Of a DNA stretch of 27,101 nt, positions 10,755 through 21,800 are shown piece after piece (positions within the stretch are counted from its first letter, which is position 1; each line of letters starts with the position of its first letter). Under the pieces are notes generated by a model, which was given only the letters and a program-made list of their open reading frames with translations, had not been told where the DNA came from and made no database searches. A program made the translations under genes and the position numbers. The stretch spans positions 1-27,101 of the forward strand of contig AZLU01000357.1 of assembly GCA_002224055.1 (NCBI GenBank). The letters are read 5' to 3'. This DNA comes from Pezizomycotina sp. ARF18. Taxonomy: Eukaryota; Ascomycota.

Positions 10755-11381
10755 GGCAGCTATTTTCTAATTTTGTTTGTGACATGGACTTGAGAATTTT
10801 GCCTAGGGATGTGGCAGTTAGCTATATAAAAATGACTAAATCAGACACTGAAAGTGAGGATCGACTCAGGTCAGACAGAATCTTGTCTTTCAAGCGTCGC
10901 AAATATCATGCAACTCATTCGTCAAATAAAAAGGCTTGAATTTTGTTTTACTTTTGGCCACTTTTATTTCAAAGGATTGCATGCATGACCTTAGGCGACT
11001 GGCCAGTAGAAACAAGCAAAAGAAACACGATAGCCTCCACGCCCTAATACCGCGTGAAAAATTCCGGCGTGCATGGAATATAATATTTCCTAGCCTTAGT
11101 TGCGGAGCCAGCCTCGTCGCCCTTAACTTCACCTGTTTACCAGTTTCCCGCTTGTGTGTTGTTTAAAGAATTCTCTTTCTTTCTTGAAGTTTAGATCGAT
11201 TTCCATATCCTCAATGCTTCTTCGTCATTTTCAACGATTTTTTTTTTCTTTGAGAAATGGATCCTTCTTTCGCTTATTGGGGTTCGAACTTAACAACAAG
11301 CCAGGTCAACAGCCGCACCGAGCAACCCATTGCGCCAACAAATAAATCTTAACCGTCTCTCAAGCTGCAGATCCCAATATA
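10755..11381. promoter_or_regulatory. Shared divergent intergenic region
   Basis: About 630 bases separate the ATG of the minus-strand protease-ankyrin gene from the ATG of the plus-strand membrane-anchored gene, so both promoters should lie here. Short open frames on both strands are uninformative. A T-rich run at 11239-11250 lies on the side of the plus-strand gene. I see no clear TATA element or conserved operator. Confidence 0.5.
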
Positions 11382-12649
11382 ATGGATCATGATCAAAGCA
11401 AAGATGATAGCCTGAAATATCCCCTAAATACTTCGCCAGTTCTAGCTACAACTCAACAGGGAATTCTATACTATTTATGGGGACTCAAGGCAGCATGAAC
11501 ATTCTTAATGGCGACGAATTAGATCAGTTGAGCATCTCTAGCAGCAATAATTTACCTCTTGGAGTGAATGGGACAGATCTCGAGTACTGCGAAACATTTT
11601 TGCGTTATTATCAAGTCAACTGTAGACAGTTTTGCGCATTATATCCTAAAGCTGGCGCTCGGATTGAACACCTCGGCCTAATTAACGCAATCGAAATGCT
11701 ATCAGAAAACTATGAAAAGTCTAAAGTCCACGTCAAGGACTTACTACTTGTGGTTGACAATCATAGAAACTCTCAGGCGCCGATTCTCGAACTGGCTCTC
11801 CGGCTCTGGTTAATGATCAATTTTAGGAGCGATGCTTCAGACATCGCATTTACGTCGAGATTCTCATGGACGAATGAGGAACAAACAATCGGGGAGGTTG
11901 TGCGAAATTTAGTTATGAGCGACACACTTCCGAGTAGACAGTTCGTCGATTTCTCAATTAATTCCTTTTTTTCTGCTAGGAATCTAAAAAGAAAACGCGC
12001 TTCAGCCTTAACTTAACTACTAATCTTGCAGATCATCTCAAGCTTGACCCAGAGACGGAAGGGTGGAGATTTTTGCTGCTCCTCGTTTCTGGTTAATACG
12101 CTGAATTCCATCGAGAGTTTAGGGTCAGTATAAAATAATCCTATTATTCTACTCGCGCGATCACTAAGATCTCCCTAGAAAGAAATCGCCGTACTCGCCG
12201 GAGTTCTTACGAGAAACATTAGCAACTTGAACATCCTATTTCCGAGGACGAACTCAAAGTCTAGAAAACATGCACAGGATCTCATGGCCCGTAATAGGAA
12301 GCGAGGGCTGGTCTTCGACGATAGCATTTGCAGCCACTGGCCCGTGATGCTTTCATTCGATAGATCACTAGCGGGGTACAAGTTCTGGGGTAAACGGCTC
12401 TTAACTTTACACAACGCCTTCCTGGAACAGAGCGAAAACCCTCGGAGCACGATACAGCTGTTTATCGACAATATGAATAAACAGCAGTATTTCACCTTCA
12501 TCACGGCCCTCGTCATATTCGTCCTCACGGTTATATTTGGAATCATCTCGAGCGTGACGGGAATCATGCAGGTTAAGATAGCACTGGAGGCTAGTGCGAC
12601 CCAGAGTAGGACCACCAACCGTTGTTCATATCTTCAAATGCTTATTTGA
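11382..12649 (+). CDS. Fungal membrane-anchored protein of unknown function (NLADHL / C-terminal TM family)
   Basis: The ATG at 11382 starts MDHDQSKDDSLKYPLN. The frame shifts near 11480 and continues as 11477-12016 with EYCETFLRYYQVNCRQF, ILELALRLWLMINF and RFSWTNEEQTIGE. After another shift come FSLNLTTNLADHLKL and EGWRF, then EIAVLAGVLTRNISNLNILF. The last part, to 12649, has GYKFWGKRLLTLHNAF and one strong transmembrane segment (YFTFITALVIFVLTVIFGI) followed by SSVTGIMQV. I recognise the pattern of a widespread ascomycete family of unknown function: a central LT-x-NLADHL motif and a C-terminal W-x-x-RL...YTFW-type membrane anchor ending in a hydrophobic FG-I-S-S-TG-QV stretch. An intron is likely at about 12124-12178 (GTCAGT ... 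CACTAAG ... CTAG). The gene is divergent from the protease-ankyrin gene. Expected location is a membrane, with the large N-terminal part soluble. No enzymatic motif is seen. Confidence 0.65.
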
Positions 12650-13921
12650 AGCTCCCTCCAATGTGCTAACTGTGGAGTAGGTCGGATGAAGCGATCTCTG
12701 ATAATGCATGGAAACTAGCTTGAGTTAGAACAGCTTGGCCTGATCACCATCGTCACTGTAAAATGTTCATAGAATGGATGTGGCCAGGGGAATCGAACAA
12801 GTGAAGCACTGGCTCATATATTATATTGTTCAGCACTAGAAGAAAGATTTGCGGCTTTATTTATTACAAATAAATATTTTTAAAAATATCTTATATGATG
12901 TTGAATTTTTTTCTAAATAAATAACTACCGCGCAATTAATTGTTTGCTCCTTCCAGCGTTACTCAAAGAAAAATGGATCTCACAATTGTCACAAAGAAAT
13001 CACACTTCGACTTCAAAAGTAAGATCTGTTTCCATCACAATTGTTTTACCTGGAATCCTTCTTTAACCAATCAAGATTATTCCAGTATATCTCCTAAACT
13101 TCCGTATCTTTCATTGACTTTCGATCCCTCAAAACTCTGCATCGCTCGCGGAATAGCGTCTTAAAAGAAACCGATTTCTCCATGGAAAAAGAGTGCATAT
13201 GGAGTTGCTACATATCAATTCTCATCCTAAGCAATCATAAAGGCTTTCATAGACTACGAATTTCCAAAAACGACTACATTCGTGGATAACCATCATCGAT
13301 TCGGGCTTGACATTTAGCCTTTAAGTTTCCCAAAGAACGATAGTAGCTGCCTCCCAAATATAAAAGAAGGTGTATCGTGGTCGGATAAACGTATCACATC
13401 GAGATTAGGCACTGACGATCTTGTAGGGATGCATACCGCCTCCAAGAAAAGTAGTTTTGGAAAAAGAATTCGGGATCACGAGATACCTTCGGATGTAGAA
13501 AAAACCTGCGCGATAAACTCCAAGATGGAACGTAACAGGCTGTTCACCAAAATGCATTAATCAATAGAGGGTTTTCAGGCTAATGACTTGGCTCCAATAG
13601 ACTAGAAATCGAAACGAGGACTCCGTACAGCAAGATAGAACTCGAAAGAACATCAATACTGATATTGCCGTGAGAAAGGTTTCATTCCCTTGGTGAATAA
13701 TAACTGGCACATCTAGCTAGCTCAAGCCCAAGTGCACCCCGTTTAGAAATCCAAAGAAGCAAGCGATACGGATATAACGCTGTCGAAGCAGCAGATCCTA
13801 TACATACGCTGAACGCAACTTCTTTTACTTCTCCATATAGAGCCAGCCCAGTGTCTGCTACTCGAGGTGGCATATTATATCATCAAGAAGAATACCAATT
13901 AAAAAAAAAATCTTTGTAAAA

Positions 13922-13974
13922 GAGCTCCGACGTTATGTCAAGCAAGGAGAAACAACTACTGTAAAACTACTAAC
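13922..13974 (+). repeat. Imperfect direct repeat, copy 1
   Basis: It begins GAGCTCCGACGT and ends AACTACTGTAAAACTA plus a few bases. It resembles copy 2 at 14321-14369 over about 50 bases with small indels, including transitions such as GTTAT versus GTCAT. The origin is unknown; it may be a fragment of an old dispersed element. Confidence 0.5.
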
Positions 13975-14320
13975 CTCCCCCCGGCCCCCCCCCAAAAAAA
14001 AAAAAAGATTTCAGGCGTTTCTCGAGGCGCAAAAGGGAAGCAAGGGACTTAGATAAAGAATGATACTCGTCCTTTTCAGTTAATCGATCCAATCAATAGC
14101 TTTGATGAAGCAGCGAGTAGACAAGGGCTCGAAGAAGCCAGCACGGATAACTATTCAAGTAATTACAGTCGACGTCGCGCAAGGGATAGAGGACGTAGAA
14201 CTTAACAAATAGCAAAAATATCGAGAGCCAACATAAAACTTCTATCCTCCATTTATTGCGCTCATCACATGCACAGCTAGGGGGTTACGTTTCCCAAGGA
14301 GTAGCCACATATCCCTCTCG

Positions 14321-14369
14321 GAGCTCCGGCGTCATCTCGATTAAGAAATAACTACTGTAAAACTAACTG
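14321..14369 (+). repeat. Imperfect direct repeat, copy 2
   Basis: It begins GAGCTCCGGCGTCATC and ends AACTACTGTAAAACTAACTG, about 400 bases downstream of copy 1 and in the same orientation. The identical core of 16 bases is AACTACTGTAAAACTA. Both copies run into CCCGGCC or CCGGCC shortly afterwards, which suggests that the homology extends a little further. Confidence 0.5.
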
Positions 14370-14720
14370 CCCGGCCGATATCGAAACCTACATCTAGGTA
14401 TTCTCCAAGGAGGGAAAATATCCGGATACGGACAATACTACAACATACTAGTGGTCAATCAGAGGTTCCAGGTATCGAGACTATATTAATATGCATATCG
14501 CTTCCTCCTTCTTCACGGCATTTGAAACGTTTTCACCAGGTGGGATAAGGGACTGAACAGACGGTAAGGTGCAGCATTCATGCTCTGAATAGGGCGAGAC
14601 GGACGTTGGATGGCTTTACGTCTTCAAGGTATACTACACTGAGCTAGAAGTGATAAAACGAAACGTGATGAGTTAAGCAGGTATAGCCCCGGCGAAAGAA
14701 ACGAACGTAAGCCAGAAAGA

Positions 14721-15155
14721 TTGTACGTACAATATTTGAAAACTCTTCTGGAAATCACTTCATACAGGATGAAACGGCGGCGAAATACCCCTGTAGTGGA
14801 TCTTACGCGTTACGATACGCGGGTTCAGGACATAATTTCGCCGCCGCTGACTACCAGCCATACAGAATACTATATGTTCACAGAAGCACCGATAATTTAC
14901 TTCGTATGATTTCTATTTGACACTGCAGTACACCCAAAGTAGTTCCAGATATATCTCGAAGCTCAAGGGGAAGAAATAGACGTAGACATCGACAAGCCAG
15001 ATAATATTTTACTTGCGTAACAGCGATCGATGCCTAGATCCACCAGGAAGAAGTCAACAGCCAAACAGATTCTCGAAGAAATTGGCGCGGACAACTGCGC
15101 CCTTTGCAATGCATGCACGGAGCTTATAGATTATGAGGACCGTAACACGCAATAG
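14721..15155 (+). pseudogene. Decayed coding-like stretch with a CxxCxxC motif
   Basis: One frame runs from 14721 to 15155 with only internal stops at about 14907, 14940 and 15018, each one C-to-T step from Gln or Arg. It contains MKRRRNTPVVDLTRYDTRV, AQGEEIDVDIDKPDN and, after an ATG at 15030, a 41-codon piece with KKSTAKQILEEIGADN followed by CALCNAC. The composition looks coding-like and the Cys spacing (C-x2-C-x2-C) may be part of a metal site. No family is recognised. It could be a relic of a transposon or of a host gene, or chance. Confidence 0.25.
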
Positions 15156-16977
15156 ATATCAGGAGAGGGAGAGCATAAATTTAATGACCTCCAAACGCCT
15201 GTTGACCTTAAGTCAAGGTATTGCCTTGCCGCAAGCGATTAGATATCCCTGTGTCAACAAAAGATACACGAAGAGCCGGATACATACGTCTCCACCTCTA
15301 CGAGATGACTGGTTATATTAGGACATTCGCGCCGGCCCAATGTGATAGAACCAGATCGGCTACCACGATGGTCATATTTCACCATCGTATGGCCATAACG
15401 GTCACCGGTGATGAGCGATAAAGCAGTTGATACATCCTCGCGTGATAAAATAGAAAAACAATAGGAAGAGTGGAACGAAGAAGACTAGTGTCAGATAAAA
15501 CTTTCTCTCTCAAGTCTCGACATTCTCATACTACTCAATATTCACAGCCACACGGCGCGACAACGGCTCTCGGTTCGTATCCTTAGTCCCTAGAGCGCTG
15601 ACCGATATTAATGTCCTACGCTCTCGCCAGTATAAGCGCAACCCAACCATTCCCCTTATAATGGAACGCGTGAAACACCGAAGAGAACAGCTACTTCTCA
15701 TAGTCTTCGAAGTGAAAGCCAACAACGGCGTTGAGGGCAGGACATAGCAGGCAATCATCAACCGCCGTCCGCCACAGGTATAGCGAAGGCCTAGACACTG
15801 GTGTACATCGACGCCATACCAATCACCAATTCGATGAATGGTGAGACTACCTTGTTTTGAACTGTTTAATGGCATAAGATTAAACCACGTACAGCGTCCG
15901 GCTGTTCATATTGGGTCTCTAAGCGAACAGACGAACAAAGACGCGTTCGAGTGGAGCATAGGATATAACCATCGGGCGCAGTTTCACCGTCGTATACAGC
16001 AAAGAGATGAAGCACGGACGTAGACTTTGGCGCCCGCCTGATATGCTGCAAACCCACTCGTCGTCTTATTTGACCATGATGCTATTCGGATCTGCGAATT
16101 CTCAAGGCATAAAAGTAAGTAACGTATTGTAGCGGCCTTCAATGCCTTTACATATCGCGAAAGAACCAACAGGGCGGGATTTACGATAGGCGTCTCCTAC
16201 CAAGTGTATGAGAACGCTCCAAACTGATCACCCATAGCTCGGGGGGAGGAAACTAAATCAAACTGCCACCTGATAAACGGGCTATTCTACCTTTGAATTT
16301 CAGTAATACAAAAACCACCCGGCTCATATGCGATGAAATAACCTGCAGACGAGCACGGTTGATTGTATAGTCAAAGACTCGTTCGAGCAGCACCATATAC
16401 GTTGCATTGTGTGAAACTGTGGATCCCGTTTGGATAAAATTTCACGATTAAAAGGAAAAGAAGAAGGGGGGGGGGGGGGGGGCGCAAAGAGATACGAATA
16501 GGTGGATATACGGACAGGTCATACATTCTTCAGTCAGTGTGGGGAATTCGACGGATAAGTGTTGCGAGTGTTTATTTTGATGATTTTTCCATAATTTTTT
16601 TTTATCGTTCGTTATATACATGAGAACAACATGAGCTACATGGATAAAGTGACCGTGAAAGAAGGAATACAGGTATAAACATGAATACAGCATTAAGTAT
16701 TCGACCAAGAAGGATACAATGAGACCTTCAAGAAAACATGGGACATGGAGTTTTGAAGGAAATATCAACGATGCGTGATGTAACATAAACAGTTTTTGAA
16801 TATGCAAAATGTAACCACAAGATAGGTTCTCCAATAAGTATAAACCCGTTATGACAAGAAAAAACTATCCCTCCAGACCCATCACGTACATCCCCTTATA
16901 AAACATTAAAGAATCGCCATCGGAAGTAAGTTTACCGCGTGCGGCGGTGCGTAGTCCTCCTCGTGGTCCTGCGCTCC
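15156..16977. other. Gene-poor DNA with hairpin and long G run
   Basis: No supported gene. Open frames at 15531-15875 (-) and 16448-16834 (-) lack domain patterns; the latter begins by reading through the G homopolymer. An 8-base perfect hairpin (15365-15372 with 15381-15388) and a TCACCGGTGA palindrome (15402-15411) lie close together. A run of 17 G occupies 16466-16482. The last 100 bases hold the 3' flank of the minus-strand membrane protein. Confidence 0.5.
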
Positions 16978-17871
16978 TCAACGACTCGCGCCTGCCGTGG
17001 TGCTTGTCGTCCGCCGCTCCGCGAGCGCAAACGACAGCAGCGTGGCGAAGAAGTAAAGCACCCTGAAAAAATTAACGCACCGCGTATTAGTCCATATCCA
17101 TTTCTCAAAAACCAAATTCTCTCTAAAAAGCAGAACAAAAGAAGAAGACTTACATCAAAATCGTAATCATAGCAACCATCAACTTCACCAGACTCTCGTT
17201 CTTATTCGCGTGCGGATCCAGTCCCGCATCGACGCGAATAGTAACGAGCTCGAGCCAGAGGTCGTTCTGCTTCCCATCCGCGTGGTAGTTCTTCTTGTTC
17301 AGGATGACCGAAGTCAAATATAGAACGAAGAGGCAGAAGTCCAGGAAGGCCGCGATGTGCAGCAGCATACGCCCAGGCAGTAGATTAACAGCATCGAGAA
17401 GAAGCATATACATATCGAAAAGGCCGACTGTTATGTGTGTGTGTGTGTATTGTATGTAAAGATTTTGTTTCCGTTTTTTTTTCACCATTTTTCAATTCGC
17501 AAATAGTACGAGATAGAGTAAAGTAAACGTTTGAAGAAGATTGACAATAGGCAAAACGCGCGTACGTTATTGCGAAAAACAAGAAAGGAGAAAAAAAGAG
17601 GAAACAAAAAGAGAAAGCAGATACTGCGGTTAGCCACGATATTCCCTAGAGAAGAGCTTGAAGCCTATAGACTAGAAAGCGAACAGGAGAAGAGACGCGC
17701 TCAGGGTATACTTACGATATACACGGCAGCGACACCTCCGGGGGAGTCTTCCAACCCGCCTGCCAGAACTCCGTGACGAAGTTTCCCGCTACGCCCAGCA
17801 GTATCACCGAGAACACCACTGGAAAGCCTCGTCACCCACAGAGCGGCCTTTTCCATGAACCCTAAAACCAT
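16978..17871 (-). CDS. Small multi-pass membrane protein (MARVEL-like topology), three exons
   Basis: The ATG at 17871 starts MVLGFMEKAALWVTR. After a probable one-base loss comes the first membrane helix, VFSVILLGVAGNF. Exon 1 ends at 17716 (donor GTAAGT). Exon 2 covers 17427-17154 with LFDMYMLLLDAVNLLPGRM, the helix IAAFLDFCLFVLYLTSVIL and a polar loop rich in Lys and Asp. Exon 3, 17062-16978, continues the last helix across the junction (VAMITILM then VLYFFATLLSFALA) and ends with a short Arg/Thr-rich tail at TGA. The intron at 17063-17153 has consensus GTAAGT and TTTCAG borders. The first intron (17428-17715) is long for a fungus and contains a TG microsatellite; the reading phase across it does not match without one indel. 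Four hydrophobic segments in about 165 residues suggest a MARVEL-type tetraspan, but family membership is inference. It is divergent from the transcription factor. Confidence 0.6.
17434..17448. repeat. (TG)n microsatellite in intron
   Basis: Seven TG units plus one T, directly beside the acceptor of the first intron of the membrane protein gene. On the coding strand it is a CA repeat running into ATAACAG. Confidence 0.8.
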
Positions 17872-18836
17872 CTTTGCTGTGCTTTTACTCGCGTATATTC
17901 GAGTCGAGTTTTGGAGAAAAGCGGCGGTTTTCGGTAGTTAGGTAGCGGAGCTTCGAGTTTTTCCCTTTGCTTCAGAGCTTCTTGAGCAGCTTTGCTAGTT
18001 GGAAGTCGCCCTCCCGAGTATATTCTTCTCTTTCAGTCGATTAACAGGAGATAAACAGCTTAGGTAATTAATGTAACTAACCCGTCTCTGAAGTCGGAAA
18101 GAATGAAGAAAGAATATTTTATGAACAAAGAAAAAAAAATAACTCGTGATAGTTGGCTAAAAGGTGGTTGGGGAATTTTTTTCTTTCCTTTGTTAATCCT
18201 CCGGTGGGGAATTATTTAGGAGGCCTGCTCTTATGTTTTGCTGAGCTTGGCGAGGTGCGTTGTCAAGGACAATCGAAAGGAGGAAAAAAATCACTCGCGT
18301 TAAAGCCACAGGAGAGGCCGCTGAGCGTCGTCACGTGCTGATGTGGCTAGTGCTAACAAAATTATCATAGAAAATCTACGCCTTTATATGAGCATAGGAA
18401 ACAACATCCAAACCAAACCTCCATCCCTCACATCACCATCTCACGATCAAGTACTTTGACCAGCTACGAAACAGCAGAATCCTCGTTTCCTTCACGTGTG
18501 GCGAGCAGGAAGCTCTTTTTTTTCTTACTAGGTTATAAAGTTAGGGGCTCAAACATGTCAACGATAACGACTTATCGTAGCCGCGGCAGAATAATCCTCG
18601 GTATGTTCTGTCCGACGGCGGTTCCGCTCTCCAATCCCGATTGGCTGTAGATCACGAAACTGCAGTGGAATTTCAAGGTAACTAGCCTAGCCCCCAATCC
18701 AATATATTCGTTCCCTCTGGTCTCCACTTTGGCTTTCCTTTTCCTTTATACATAACTATTATTTTCTTATACACCTGCAGGTTGCTTTTAATCAAGCCAT
18801 TTTTTAAAGACTAATTTATAGCCCCTTCGAGCACTT
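17872..18836. promoter_or_regulatory. Divergent promoter region of membrane protein and transcription factor
   Basis: It separates the two divergent start codons by 965 bases. Two CACGTG boxes, at 18332-18337 and 18493-18498, are perfect palindromes of the type bound by basic helix-loop-helix factors in fungi. A CT-rich tract at 18715-18750 fits a fungal transcription start area. GGTAACTAG at about 18679 and CACCTGCAG at 18772-18780 could be the borders of a 5'-leader intron; this is weak. No protein-coding frame is supported. Confidence 0.45.
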
Positions 18837-21800
18837 ATGGACGAGAAGGAACAGCATAACGAAAATGCGGCTCTGGACGATAACGGGGCTACTAGCGATA
18901 CAATGCTCAACAATCTGCTGCCAATGCTGCTGCTTCGCGGAAGGTTAACCCGTGACGGGAAGGCCAGCACTCCGAGAGCTCCAAAGGCCTGCGCGAGATG
19001 TCGACGACAAAAGCTGCGGGTGAGTTTATATGGGGAAAAACGACGGTCGATGGATATAAATATTATATATCAATGTCCTTTCGCTAATCCTTCTCAATGG
19101 CAGTGCGATCCTTTTCGGCCCTGTGCCCTCTGCGTACGAGCATGCGTCGAATGCGTAAACCAGAACCCGGAAGAAGTGTACGTTTCTCCAAAAATCCTCA
19201 ACCTCGCCACCGCCAGTTAACAATTTTATCTTTCTTATTTATTACAACAGCGCAGAAACCCGCGAGCCAACAAGCCAAGCGCGAAGAAAAAAAGAGCAAA
19301 GAAACCCGCAGCGGTCGCGGAAACTCCTCCGGCGCTGACGATCAAGGAGAACGTATTCGATCACCCTCCGAACCAAAAGGCAACATCGGCTCGCAATCGC
19401 CACGCGCCGGTGCCCACCGTTCGAAGGCGAACCGCCGAGGAAGAGGCCGAAGTACATCGAAGAAATGACCGGGTCGTTCCCGATGCCGGAGTTTTCAATC
19501 TCGGGAGAGGACGCGGAGCGGTACAGCCGTCGTAGAGACGAAGGGAGTCTTCCTGGTCCGACCTCGTTTTCGTTTGACGATAGGGAACCGACGTCTTCGG
19601 GGAGAGTAGTACGAAGAGGGAAGGGTCCGAGGAGCCCGTGACGACGGAGAAGAGCGTCCGGCAGAGGAATTCAGAGATAGTAACGGAGTTGAACCGTGTT
19701 AGACCATTTCCGGACGGTCATAAGCAGGCTGAAGGGAGGATTCGACAGAAGATCGGGCCAGAAATAACCTTATCCGCCGGGAAAACGAAGAAGCAGGTCA
19801 GCAACCCGGTATGAGGCACGTGGTCGGGGAACATCGGCGATCGGATTAACGAGGGAGGTTTTCGCGATACACAATAAAGGCGGCGTCGTCCGCCCAGCGT
19901 CACATTCGGTCCCGTGGGCGGGGAAACAAAACCGCCGCCGCAGCACCAGCGACGCCGTCGGAATGTACCGCCTATACGGAATTCCCACCGGCAGTCCGTC
20001 ATGGCGCAATTAATGCTACTCCCGTCAAAATCCCTTACAGATTTTTAATCGAGACGTACATACTCAGCGTGCACTGGTTCATCTGCTGCCTCCACGAGCC
20101 AACATTCCGAAAACGGTACGAGGAACTGATGCAGTGCAGAGAAGAAGTCCTGCAAGCGAAAGAGCGGATGGTAGCCGACGAAGACGGTGGCGGGCAGCAG
20201 AGACAACACGCGAAGCTGATATCGCTGTCTGAGCGCGTCGAAAGCGACGAGAATTTTACTTTTACGATGTTAATACTATCCGTATGCTTACTGGGTGCGC
20301 AATACACGCTGCACTCGCCCGCGTGGCAGGAGAAGATGAACGCACTGCAGCCGGAGAAATCGTCGGCGAAGGTCAAGCTAGACCCTATCATGGCGAGGCT
20401 ATCGGCTCGTATCAAATTGCACATGCTCGATATAGTATCACTCGGAGACCTATCGTCGGTGTCGATATGTATCATCATCGGATCGTATTATCTATTCCTA
20501 GGTTTGTTCCACAAAACCCCTGCCCTTCACTTATCCACAAAAAAATTTCTGACTATTTCTTCGCAGGCGAACCGAACATGTCCTGGCCGATCCTCGGCTG
20601 CGCAATAAAGTGCCCAACACTGACCCTCCACCGCGCCCTCCAAGACGCTCCTCCGCCGGGCTACACCAAAACATCTTGGCTCTTCGAACAACAACTCCGC
20701 GCCGCGTCTGGTGGGCGTTACACGTCTACGACCGTTTCGCAGCAATGGTATACGGCGACCCCTCGGTATAAACGACGACGACTGCGACGTTGGACTCCCC
20801 TTCAACATCGACGACGACAAGTTACCGCCCATGGGCACACCGACCGCGAAATATTTTCAGATTCACAGCTCGTTACTCTAGACCCAAGAATTCTCGGACC
20901 TCATACCAGTCACGCTCGCGAAGTACCCCATTTATTCACGTACGCGCACAAGAAGTGCGGGATATACTACATCATCGGCGAAGCATGCGCGCACTATACA
21001 GGCTAAACGGCCGAACGACGCCGCACCAGCGTACAGAACCCATACGACCATCCGCGGACCCTTCAAAGGTACAGAGCTCATCGCGTCCGTAGCTGCACTA
21101 GATAAGCGACTAAAGCAGTGGTACGATTCCGTTCCACCGTTGTTAAAAGACATAAGCACGAAACCGATTTCGGGAGTCGACGAGAAGACGGAGCGGACGT
21201 ATAAATTACAGGCGTTAGCGTTACAGCTCGCGTTCGATAGCGCTGTTATATTGATACACAGGCCAATGTTAGGGTATCAGGTATCGAGTTATAGGAAGAG
21301 CAGTAAGTTAAAGCCTACGTCGCCGGACCCGTTCCGCTCGTCGGCGGAGGAGTGCTGGCACGCCGCTTTACGTACGAGTATGATTTCGCGGAATCCGGGA
21401 TTATATGAGCAAATACAATCCACGCACGCAGTTTCATTCTTAGGTATACACCTATTCAACGCCGGCGTAGTACTCTGCATATCCGCCATAAACGAACCAG
21501 TCTCCATCCGCTCCCACGAAGCAAAACTCGGCGTCGGCCGCATACTAGCCATGCAAAAGGGTTTGTTTAAACAAACACCCATCGCGAAGCAGGGTAGTCA
21601 GATACTACAAGATCTAGTACGGCTGGTTATGAATCGCGAGATGGAGAGTATATTCGTCTCCGGGGTGAGATGAAGGGTAGCAGTAACGGGAGCATTAGTA
21701 GCGTTGATTCTGGAGAGGAAGACCAGCAACTTACGGAGAAGGAAGACGTGAGGATGGAGAATAGTACGGAGGCGGTGCAGCAGGCGCAGGCTGTTTATCC

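Larger units (their letters stand above)
12650..14720. other. Gene-poor DNA with AT tract, direct repeat and homopolymers
   Basis: No gene is supported. The part at 12840-12930 is AT-rich. A 74-codon frame at 12940-13164 has no domain pattern. At 13974-13998 the sequence runs through C-rich and then A homopolymers (9 C followed by about 14 A). Two diverged direct-repeat copies are listed separately. The rest is closed in all frames, with a purine-rich character on the plus strand. Confidence 0.5.

Noticed and set aside
12175-12618. 147-codon minus-strand open frame with hydrophobic stretches
   Set aside because: It is antisense to the plus-strand membrane anchor (VIFVLTVIFGI); hydrophobicity arises from the complementary codons.
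12781-12800. AATCGAAC resembling a tRNA T-arm on the minus strand
   Set aside because: The flanking bases do not form a T-stem or acceptor stem and no D-arm or anticodon arm can be placed.
15531-15875. 114-codon minus-strand open frame
   Set aside because: No motif, no plausible gene structure around it, and a plus-strand frame in the same place looks equally coding-like.
16448-16834. 128-codon minus-strand open frame ending in Pro/Phe-rich tail
   Set aside because: Its tail is the translated G homopolymer, and the rest is low in complexity without a recognisable domain.
19718-20009. Two overlapping minus-strand frames of 79-94 codons
   Set aside because: They are antisense to the transcription factor linker between the zinc cluster and the regulatory domain.
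19780-20040. Intron in the transcription factor ending at TTACAG (20040)
   Set aside because: The plus-strand frame runs through this site without a break (ATPVKIPYRFLIETY), so no splice is needed there.
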